Assembly: GCF_000013605.1 (NCBI RefSeq)
Contig: NC_007908.1
Coordinates: 1,178,001 to 1,242,000, forward strand
Length of the DNA: 64,000 nt
Reading direction: 5' to 3'
Source: Rhodoferax ferrireducens T118
GTDB lineage: Bacteria; Pseudomonadota; Gammaproteobacteria; Burkholderiales; Burkholderiaceae_C
The position numbers and the translations under genes were made by a program. This document shows, in pieces, positions 57,853 through 64,000 of the stretch. The stretch's first letter is position 1. Every line of letters begins with the position of its first letter. A model generated the notes under the pieces. The model saw only the letters and a program-made list of their open reading frames with translations, was not told the origin of the DNA and did no database searches.

Positions 57853-57942
57853 GACGCCTACCGGTCTTTAGCTCGTAAGCCGGCTTTCGGGGTCCCCAGT
57901 TCGGCAACCACGCCTGTTCTCTTGCGGTGGCCCTCTCGCGTC
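57853..57942 (-). ncRNA. Structured RNA candidate, possibly a riboswitch aptamer
   Basis: On the minus strand the ends GACGC and GCGTC can pair to close a domain of about 90 bases. Inside are GGGCCACC against GGTTGCC/GTGG, a GGGG/CCCC pair, and AAAGCCGG...ACCGGTAGG. The AAAGCC and GGTAGG blocks in this order recall the c-di-GMP-I (GEMM) aptamer, but the spacing and other conserved positions do not fit clearly. It lies 103 bases upstream of the small membrane protein start at 57749. Confidence 0.35.
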
Positions 57943-57981
57943 ACTTGGCAGCAGGCCGCGGGTAGGCGGCCTCTGTGTTCT

Positions 57982-58065
57982 TTATGGCTTAATGACCGTA
58001 CCGTATATAAGCACCAGCAACGTCACGACGAAGAACGCGACAATTACATATCTAACTATTTTCAA
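57982..58065 (-). CDS. Possible 27-residue single-helix membrane peptide
   Basis: TTG 58065 to TAA 57982, reading a basic start (KIVRY) and an uninterrupted hydrophobic helix (VIVAFFVVTLLVLIYGTVI) ending in KP. AAGG lies seven bases before the TTG. It is 64 bases downstream of antiporter copy B on the same strand. The frame stays open further upstream without ATG or GTG, so the TTG start is a guess. Confidence 0.4.
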   Translation of the reverse strand: MKIVRYVIVAFFVVTLLVLIYGTVIKP

Positions 58066-58129
58066 GGGAGCACCTTCAGTTGGGTTGATTTTGAAGTCTG
58101 GATAAAAAGCCGTGGAATGACCTTGTCCG

Positions 58130-59380
58130 CTACAGCAGGAACATCACAGCCGCGACCATGGTGGGTAGCGCCGCGCCGAGGAGCAGCTCACCAGCGCCAA
58201 TTGACTCATCATTGAAGCCTTGTTTGAGTAGGGCCACGCCAGCGGGGTTTGGCGCGTTCGCAATCACAGTCAGACCACCGCCGGCGACTGCGCCCGCAAC
58301 CAGCATGTATTTGGCCAAACCGCTCATGCCTTCAATGAGTGACCCCAGGTACGTCAGTGCAGCGTTGTCGGTTATCGCCGTCAGCCCCAGGGCGCCAAAG
58401 AACAGAGCGGTCGGCTCCAGGCTGGACACAATCGGCTGCAGCCACCATTGCTGCATGCCCCCGAGTACCACCAGGCCGGCAAGGAAGAATCCGACGAGCA
58501 GTGCCTCCTTCAGAATGAGTGGTGTCTGGTATCTGGCATACGCGTGTGTAAAGCCCATGAAGAGCAGAAACAGTCCAAGGAATATCACCGGGTGGTGCGC
58601 GAACGCCACGACGGCCGACAGAAAAGCCATGTGAATCGTGCTGACGAGAGGTGGAATACGCTCTTTGTCCACCTGGACAGACATGGGTCGAACATGGGGA
58701 AAATGTCGACGCAGCAGAAAAGTAATGACTGTGGCGTTGATGAGGACAGCGACGACAGCCTTCCAGCCGAAGTGACTCGCCATGAATGCGCTGTCCCAGT
58801 TCCAGGTAGTCGCCACCATGAGAACGGGAGGGGCCGCGAAGGAGGTCAAGGTGCCGCCAATGGAAATGTTCACGAACAGGACGCCAAGTGCGCCGTACTT
58901 CAGCCACTCGGGAATGCCGGGACGGAACACCATGGGGCTGAGCATCAGCGCAGCAAGCGTCATTGCCGCTGGCTCGGTAATCAGGGAACCAATCAGTGGC
59001 ACCAGCGCAAGGCAAAGCCAGACCTGAGCCACAACCGTGCGGAATGGTGCGAGCCTGGCGATAAAGGCGACCAGCGCTTGGATGACCTCTACAACTGGTC
59101 GGGACGCGGCCACCACCATGATGACGAACACAAACAAGGGCTCTGTGTATTGCCGCGACTCGGCGTACTCGATGGCTTGTGAACCGCCCACCAGGAGGGC
59201 CATGGTGGCGATGAGCACGACCGCCCAGAAGCCGAAAACGACCTCCACTTCACCAAGCAGGTGGAACAGACCCGCGTGCCTTGGGTGGTTGTGAGCGAGC
59301 CGCTCAAAGAACTTGGTTGAAAAGGTGTGGACCAACGCGAACGCAAAAAGAGCGGCAGCAACAACTTCGATGTTTGACAT
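58130..59380 (-). CDS. Putative Na+/H+ antiporter, copy B
   Basis: 416-residue polytopic membrane protein, paralogue of copy A at 40697-41947. The same blocks recur: VHTFSTKFFERLAHNH, HLLGEVEVVFGFWAVVL, GSLITEPAAMTLAALML, GGTLTSFAAPPVLMVA, TDNAALTYLGSLIEGM and GGGLTVIANAPNPAG. About 10-11 hydrophobic spans. A decayed universal-stress gene lies immediately upstream. Presumed to exchange monovalent cations for protons; specificity unknown. Confidence 0.85.
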   Translation of the reverse strand: MSNIEVVAAALFAFALVHTFSTKFFERLAHNHPRHAGLFHLLGEVEVVFGFWAVVLIATMALLVGGSQAIEYAESRQYTEPLFVFVIMVVAASRPVVEVIQALVAFIARLAPFRTVVAQVWLCLALVPLIGSLITEPAAMTLAALMLSPMVFRPGIPEWLKYGALGVLFVNISIGGTLTSFAAPPVLMVATTWNWDSAFMASHFGWKAVVAVLINATVITFLLRRHFPHVRPMSVQVDKERIPPLVSTIHMAFLSAVVAFAHHPVIFLGLFLLFMGFTHAYARYQTPLILKEALLVGFFLAGLVVLGGMQQWWLQPIVSSLEPTALFFGALGLTAITDNAALTYLGSLIEGMSGLAKYMLVAGAVAGGGLTVIANAPNPAGVALLKQGFNDESIGAGELLLGAALPTMVAAVMFLL

Positions 59381-59452
59381 GACGGTCCAGCCTTAAGGTA
59401 AGTCAGTTAGTGGAAAATCAGGTCTTGCGACGTGGCTGCAGTCTGAATTACC

Positions 59453-59844
59453 TCAGCGCAGCACCAGAACTGGCACCGTGCTTGTTCGCAGCAACGTCGT
59501 GGTGATGCTACCGCGACGATGAGCTGGCGAATGCGCGAATGCCCGTAGGCACCAATGACCAGCAGGTCAACAGAATGCGCCTTCAGGTAATGCGGCAAGA
59601 CCGTTTCAGGTTCTCCGGCCACGACCGCGACCTGCACGTCGAATCCGGCCACAGACAAACTGGTCTTTGCCCACTCAAGATGCTCACGTCCGATTGCTGT
59701 TTCGTCCCCCGCCATCACAACTTCGCACCGAAGCTCTTTGAGCAGCGGGCTGCGCGCCACGGCTTCCACCATTTTTCGGCTGGTCGGGCTGCCATCGAAA
59801 GCAATGGCAAAGCGTTTCGGTACACGGCAGCAAGCGCTGTGCAA
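59453..59844 (-). pseudogene. Universal stress protein (UspA family), frameshifted and 5'-truncated
   Basis: Reads RFAIAFDGSPTSRKMVEAVA then GEPETVLPHYLKAHSVDLLV and IGAYGHSRIRQLIV, the second half of a two-domain UspA protein. At about 59518 the frame slips: continuing two bases later gives GSITTTLLRTSTVPVLVLR and a stop at 59453-59455, the expected family ending. Without the shift the frame runs into unrelated sequence to 59407. The N-terminal domain is missing. Confidence 0.75.
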
Positions 59845-60236
59845 GGCATTACTACAGAGTCTGCGTACTCCATTCGTGTCCGACCTGCCAAGTCCGAATC
59901 AATGGCCGCCAAGAAATGGAATAGTTAAGCTTGTTGCAAAGCACGGTCAGTCATGGACGAGTCCCATGGATCGCGGTGTCACCAAGCAATGTCGCTCAAG
60001 CACAGTGCGCTCTGAACGCAGTTTAGTCAACTTACCCAATGGGGGGTTCGCTCCTGACCGTCACATTGCGTGAACAAATTCGACGGAAATGCCATCACGA
60101 TAGATGATCGCAGTCACCATGCCCGCCGCAGAGTGGATCATTCCAACCCCACAGGAGACCTACGCAGTTCTCAATCGCCAACCCTGCGCAGCAAATTTGT
60201 CACACATAGTGACTTAAAGTCCTTGCCTCGTTCCTG
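59845..60236. other. Gene-free stretch of 392 bp
   Basis: No supported gene on either strand between the decayed universal-stress gene and the Pal-like gene. Stops occur frequently in all frames, and no promoter-like or repeat structure stands out. Confidence 0.5.
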
Positions 60237-60770
60237 TCATCGAGCGATGTATTTCAAATCGACACGTCGATTCTTTGCCCAAGCATCCTCATTGTGACCG
60301 GCATCAACCGGCTTTTCCATGCCAAAACTCACGGCTTCAAGCGAACTGTCTGGCACACCAAGCAGACGCAGTGATCTACGTACTGCCTCAGCACGTTTCT
60401 GACCTAAAGCAAGGTTGTATTCACGCCCGCCACGTTCATCGGCATTGCCTTCGAGTCGAACTTTGGCACTCTTATTTGCTGCCAAATACTTAGCATGCGC
60501 TTCAATCAAAGGGAGGTCACTGCTTCGAATTTGAAAATTATCAAAACCAAAGAACACACTGCGCTTGGCAAGCGGCGAATTCGCATCATCCAAAGGAGAG
60601 ATCGCAATCACCGATTTGACGGTGCTCTGGGCCGGGGGAGCTACTGGCGCCGTTGGTGCTTTCACTGCAACCGGAACCGGCGGGGCCTCTGCAACTTTTG
60701 TGGTGCTGCAAGCTGCGAGTGTGGCTAGCATTACAGCCAAAGTTAGATTTTTGAACAAATTGATCTTCAT
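60237..60770 (-). CDS. Peptidoglycan-associated (Pal/OmpA-like) lipoprotein
   Basis: 177 residues from ATG 60770. Lipobox LATLAAC with lipidated C21, Pro/Val/Ala-rich linker, then an OmpA-like peptidoglycan-binding domain (about 75-177): SVFFGFDNFQI, LEGNADERGGREYNLALGQK and RRVDLKYIAR. It anchors the outer membrane to peptidoglycan. It is not in a tol-pal operon, so it is probably an accessory paralogue rather than the housekeeping pal. A perfect inverted repeat lies 132 bases upstream. Confidence 0.9.
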   Translation of the reverse strand: MKINLFKNLTLAVMLATLAACSTTKVAEAPPVPVAVKAPTAPVAPPAQSTVKSVIAISPLDDANSPLAKRSVFFGFDNFQIRSSDLPLIEAHAKYLAANKSAKVRLEGNADERGGREYNLALGQKRAEAVRRSLRLLGVPDSSLEAVSFGMEKPVDAGHNEDAWAKNRRVDLKYIAR

Positions 60771-60901
60771 GTTGGGTTCCATTGATTTCTGTCGTTTCCG
60801 CTACTTAACTGATCCGCATGACGCGCTCAGCCCTTCTTGTCTTATAGGCCATCTGGCAAACCGGCGCAGGCCGCCTAATCACATACTCGTATTACGATCT
60901 G

Positions 60902-60931
60902 CAATTGTCCGAAATTATATTCGGACAATTG
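60902..60931. promoter_or_regulatory. Perfect 12-bp inverted repeat upstream of the Pal-like gene
   Basis: CAATTGTCCGAA, six AT bases (ATTATA), TTCGGACAATTG. Long symmetric arms around an AT centre are typical of operators for dimeric winged-helix repressors such as MarR proteins. The marR-type gene ends 74 bases away on the other side. No T-run follows, so it is not a terminator. Confidence 0.65.
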
Positions 60932-61004
60932 GATATTGCGAAAGGCGACCGAATTTTCTAGGGCTCGCCCACGGGCGAGCGGGGTAGAGAACTGACCCAA
61001 AAAA

Positions 61005-61493
61005 CTACATGTCTGCTAGTGGGATGTTGGCCGCATTTTCATCCGCATCTAGGAGCGCAAGGAGTAAGCCGAGATCATGGTCCAATCGCGTCAATGTGGC
61101 TGTGTCCAGTTGAGAAAGCGCCTGCGGCAGAACCCCTGCAAACGGGCCAGGGGCTTTTTTGAGCACTCGCTGCCCAGCAGGGAGCGCATAAAGTTGCACC
61201 GCTCGACGGTCAGGTCCGATTTTATCGGTCTGAACCATTTCCATCTTCACCAACGCCTTCACCAGATTACTGGCTGTCGTCTGGTGTATGTCCATGGACT
61301 TTGCCAGATCGTTGACACCAATGCCTGGCTCGGCATGTATCACGCTTAGTGCCCACAGTTGCGCGCCTCCGACCCCTGCACTTTTCTCCACCTGCTGGAA
61401 GTGCGTTTTCACGGCGTTGAAAACCAGCCTGAAACGGCGAAGGACTTGGGCCGTTGTCTGTGGCTGGCTACTGTTTTGGTCGACTCGTGGCAT
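61005..61493 (-). CDS. MarR-family transcriptional regulator
   Basis: 162 residues. Winged-helix domain with GAQLWALSVIHAEPGIGVND, recognition helix region DIHQTTASNLVKALVKMEMV and the wing DRRAVQLYALPAG. Dimerisation helices at both ends. It is transcribed towards the Pal-like gene, with the inverted repeat 60902-60931 in between. Ligand unknown. Confidence 0.9.
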   Translation of the reverse strand: MPRVDQNSSQPQTTAQVLRRFRLVFNAVKTHFQQVEKSAGVGGAQLWALSVIHAEPGIGVNDLAKSMDIHQTTASNLVKALVKMEMVQTDKIGPDRRAVQLYALPAGQRVLKKAPGPFAGVLPQALSQLDTATLTRLDHDLGLLLALLDADENAANIPLADM

Positions 61494-61660
61494 GTGCGGA
61501 TCTTAGGGAAACAACAAACATTGCATGATAGGGGCAATTCCGGGCTATAGGGAGCGCGGCAACATTGAACTTCAGCCTCTTATTGCCTTGCCGCGTGGTG
61601 GATTACATGGTTAGCCAAGCCGGCAACCGATTTTCCTCAGACTTTCCATTTGAGTACCCA

Positions 61661-61906
61661 TCAGGAAGATCGATGCGTGTTTTGCTTCAAGGCATTTATT
61701 CTGGCGTGGCAAAGGCGATTGGCGATTTCGTCAGTAATCTCAAAGAGGCCTGCAGTCAGGTATTCTGATATTTTTTGCGCGAATTCATCAACGCTACGGA
61801 CTCTCCCTCTCGCAGTTCCTTGTTGAGCGTGGGCGTCCCTCGCTCGAAGCAGTTCGTCTGGCTGATCGCTGACCCTTTGAAATGAGTCGAAGGGCATATT
61901 AAACAT
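61661..61906 (-). CDS. Doubtful small open frame
   Basis: 81 codons from ATG 61906 with AAAAAGG nine bases before it. Polar, helix-prone composition (SVDEFAQKISEYLTAGLFEI), no recognised domain, no signal or membrane segment. An overlapping frame on the other strand is similarly open. Listed because of the ribosome-binding site only. Confidence 0.25.
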   Translation of the reverse strand: MFNMPFDSFQRVSDQPDELLRARDAHAQQGTARGRVRSVDEFAQKISEYLTAGLFEITDEIANRLCHARINALKQNTHRSS

Positions 61907-61982
61907 TTCTGAGCGCCTTTTTCCTCTCGCCTGCTCTCACCTCGAACTGCGATGGAACGTAATCGGATGACATACGTCCATC

Positions 61983-62183
61983 TCAATGAATCTTGAACGC
62001 AGGTTGTGCGGCCGTCGAAGGATGACTCTGGGTCTGTTGAGTCAATTGACTTGACTTTCCATGACCCGGAGTGGCCTCGACACTCTGACCCTTTTGCTCG
62101 CTAAGTAACCGCAATAGGTAAGTTCCTTCCGCCGCGTCAAAGACAACGGCCAACGCCAATACCAGATAGAGGAATTGTTTCAT
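61983..62183 (-). CDS. Small membrane or secreted peptide
   Basis: 66 residues from ATG 62183, supported by AAGGGGG eight bases upstream. N-terminal hydrophobic segment QFLYLVLALAVVFDAAEGTY, then a polar Gln/Ser/Thr-rich tail. No family recognised. Monocistronic, between the doubtful frame at 61661 and the chloride-transporter gene. Confidence 0.5.
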   Translation of the reverse strand: MKQFLYLVLALAVVFDAAEGTYLLRLLSEQKGQSVEATPGHGKSSQLTQQTQSHPSTAAQPAFKIH

Positions 62184-62225
62184 GTGAATGCCCCCTTCAA
62201 GAGCTACCATCTTGTATGCCACCAA

Positions 62226-62533
62226 GTAACTTTGTCCAAATGTACATCAAGGATTAAAAAGTAATAGTTGCACTTGGAAAGTTTCTTGGCTGCGTTGAAA
62301 GTAGTAAAAATATTTCCGCTGATCAATGCGCGGACGCAAAAAAACGTAAGGTTTACCGCGCATTCAAGTTGAGTTTATTGAAACAAATCGCCTCGACGTA
62401 GACTGATTTCCGACTTAGAGCTTCAGGTAAAAGTTAGGGTAAGCCCCGTAGATAAATAACATTTGTTGCAATATACTTGTGCAACTGTACCAGTTTAAGC
62501 GGCCGGTGCAGCCAACTTGAGCTTGGGGCCCTT
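62226..62533. other. AT-rich gene-free stretch of about 300 bp
   Basis: No gene on either strand. Near its end a TATACT box (about 62471-62476) and the plus-strand terminator at 62526-62548 could delimit a short RNA of about 65 bases; no good -35 box was seen. Confidence 0.4.
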
Positions 62534-62548
62534 CGGGGCTCCTTTTTT
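62526..62548 (+). terminator. Plus-strand terminator with UUCG loop and no gene before it
   Basis: GGGGCCC, TTCG, GGGCTCC, then TTTTTT: a 7-bp stem (one G-T pair) closed by a stable tetraloop with a T-run on the plus strand. Both flanking genes run on the minus strand, so it may end an unannotated plus-strand RNA; on the minus strand it lies just after the ClC stop but without a T-run. Confidence 0.65.
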
Positions 62549-63869
62549 ATGTCCGGAGCCTTGGTAAGCGTTGCAGCTGCAATTCAGCCAATGATGGATA
62601 AAGGGGCGCGCTGATCAGGCGCGACACGCCGCTGGCTACCAACGCGCTAGCCATCAGACTGAGCACCAGTGCATGCCCGTCCACCATCTCCATGACAATG
62701 ATGAAGGCGGTCAGTGGGGCCTGTGTGACAGCTGCCAGGAAACCTGCCATGCCCAAGGCGATGAGTGTGGGGGCATTCACATAAGCGGTCAGTTGAGCGA
62801 TGTCGTTGCCCAGGGCTCCGCCAATCGCCAGGGATGGGGCAAATAGTCCGCCAGGCACGCCCGCCCACGCTGTAATCCAGGTAGCCATGAATTTGAACAA
62901 CACGTACAAGGAAGAGGAATCACCGCTTCCTTCCAGCATATCGCGCGTATGGTTGTAGCCACTTCCATAGGTGTCCCCGTGACTGACTACACCCAAGATC
63001 GCCACCACCAACCCGCAAGCTGCCGCAAATAGCACAGGCGCTTTTTTGCGAAACTTACTGAATCGGTCGGCTGACTTGCCAGACAATGAGACCATCAGTA
63101 CTCGGGAAAATAGACCACCCGCTGCACCGCTGCACACGGCGACCAGCAAACCTGGCAACAGCAATCCCATGCTCAGGTTTTCGATCCGGATCACGCCGAA
63201 GTAGGTGGAATTTCCGTACACGGAAATTGCCATCAAGCCAGCCAGCACAATGGCGGCCAACAGCAAGCCGTTGCTGCGCTGTTCGGGCTTTCGTGACAAC
63301 TCTTCGATGGCAAACATCACGCCACCCAAAGGTGTATTGAAAGCCGCCGCAATACCCGCTGCACCTCCGGCGAGTATTAAACCGTGCTCTGACACCGTGG
63401 ACTTTGAGGGTAGCCATCGACGGGCATGGTGCATCACACCAGCCGCGATCTGCACTGACGGCCCTTCTCGCCCCAGGGACAGTCCGGCCAATAGACCCCA
63501 AGTCGTCAGCAGGATTTTGGAGACCGTCAACCTCAAGGACACATAGATTCGACGATGAACGGGTTGCACTTCATGCGTCAGTGCCGCCATGACCTGCGGA
63601 ATCCCCGAACCAGCCGCACCCGGCGCGTATCTTTGGGTCAGCCAGGCAATTGCCGCCGTCGAAACGGGGGTCCAGAGCAAAGGTGACCACCAGTAGCTTC
63701 TTTGCATTGAAAAAAATTGCGCCAGTGCATGGTCAGTCAACCAAGTCAAGGCAACCACCGTCAGGCCTGCCAGCGCGGCAAACGCCAGCACTATCCCACG
63801 GCCAGTCCACAGACGCCAGTCATAAAGCTCTTGGCGCAGAGCAGAAAAGACAGGGGGTTGAAGTTTCAT
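62547..63869 (-). CDS. ClC-family chloride channel/transporter
   Basis: Membrane protein of 440 residues, the usual size for prokaryotic ClC. Conserved pore segments: GSGIPQVMAAL, GREGPSVQ (gating glutamate present), and FAIEEL after PLGGVM, retaining the second glutamate of Cl-/H+ exchangers; GVPGGLFAPSLAIG and the late AGFLAAVTQAPLTAF are also typical. No CBS domains. Likely Cl-/H+ antiport for acid or osmotic stress. Confidence 0.92.
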   Translation of the reverse strand: MKLQPPVFSALRQELYDWRLWTGRGIVLAFAALAGLTVVALTWLTDHALAQFFSMQRSYWWSPLLWTPVSTAAIAWLTQRYAPGAAGSGIPQVMAALTHEVQPVHRRIYVSLRLTVSKILLTTWGLLAGLSLGREGPSVQIAAGVMHHARRWLPSKSTVSEHGLILAGGAAGIAAAFNTPLGGVMFAIEELSRKPEQRSNGLLLAAIVLAGLMAISVYGNSTYFGVIRIENLSMGLLLPGLLVAVCSGAAGGLFSRVLMVSLSGKSADRFSKFRKKAPVLFAAACGLVVAILGVVSHGDTYGSGYNHTRDMLEGSGDSSSLYVLFKFMATWITAWAGVPGGLFAPSLAIGGALGNDIAQLTAYVNAPTLIALGMAGFLAAVTQAPLTAFIIVMEMVDGHALVLSLMASALVASGVSRLISAPLYPSLAELQLQRLPRLRT

Positions 63870-64000
63870 GAGGCACTTCCGTCGTGAGCCAATTGGGAGA
63901 AGAATGCCGCGCTTTGTGACAACTTAACAGTATTTTAACAAATGCATTGTGATACATTCACACAAATATATTTCAATCAGGACATTTGACCCGTAGCGTT

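Noticed and set aside
60962-60979. GCTCGCCC/GGGCGAGC hairpin as terminator of the marR-type gene
   Set aside because: Strong stem but no T-run on either strand; function left open.
62273-62289. CTTGGAAAGTTTCTTGG as a further LacI operator
   Set aside because: The right half lacks TTCC and the nearest genes are unrelated to sugar use.

Overview
The window looks like chromosomal DNA of a Gram-negative betaproteobacterium, most likely a Comamonadaceae member near Rhodoferax. This is inferred from the GC-rich coding style, a TonB/TBDR outer-membrane system, zwf-RpiR-tal-pgi gene order, DUF4148 and DUF3014 proteins, and two diverged copies of an intergenic repeat that I associate with Comamonadaceae. 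No rRNA, tRNA, CRISPR array or prophage was seen.

Bases 1-26.8 kb form a beta-glucan (laminarin, fungal glucan or gluco-oligosaccharide) utilisation region. A plus-strand cassette (solute-binding protein, two permeases, GH1, ATPase) is followed by a secreted GH5 and a lipoprotein esterase. On the minus strand a second, similar cassette reads GH1, binding protein, two permeases, ATPase, GH30. Upstream of it lie a LacI-type regulator, a GH3 lipoprotein, a tryptophan-halogenase-like flavoprotein and a large TonB-dependent receptor. A dedicated exbB-exbD-exbD-tonB operon plus a glycerophosphodiesterase follows. Three LacI-type palindromes sit in front of the receptor, the second GH1 cassette and exbB. 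They suggest one regulon running from outer-membrane capture to cytoplasmic hydrolysis.

Bases 26.8-36.2 kb hold central sugar metabolism: ROK sugar kinase, phosphomannose-isomerase-type cupin, trxC, RpiR/HexR-type regulator, zwf, tal, pgi, a HAD phosphatase, an alpha/beta-hydrolase lipoprotein and a small secreted protein. These would feed released glucose into the Entner-Doudoroff and pentose phosphate routes. groES-groEL with a perfect CIRCE element follows (36.4-38.6 kb).

Bases 38.6-64 kb are a patchwork of accessory genes. They include a cation exchanger, two paralogous putative Na+/H+ antiporters, a MASE1 kinase with a FixJ-type regulator, an IS4-family element inserted in a SRAP gene, and IS66 debris. 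A metal module follows: truncated sensor kinase, two heavy-metal-associated domains with SxxS in place of CxxC, a CPC-type P1B ATPase and a stand-alone metal-binding mini-protein. Further on are a pgm + glycoamylase-like pair, a decayed universal stress protein, a Pal/OmpA lipoprotein behind a perfect 12-bp inverted repeat, a MarR regulator and a ClC-family chloride transporter. Several relics mark this half as recently rearranged.
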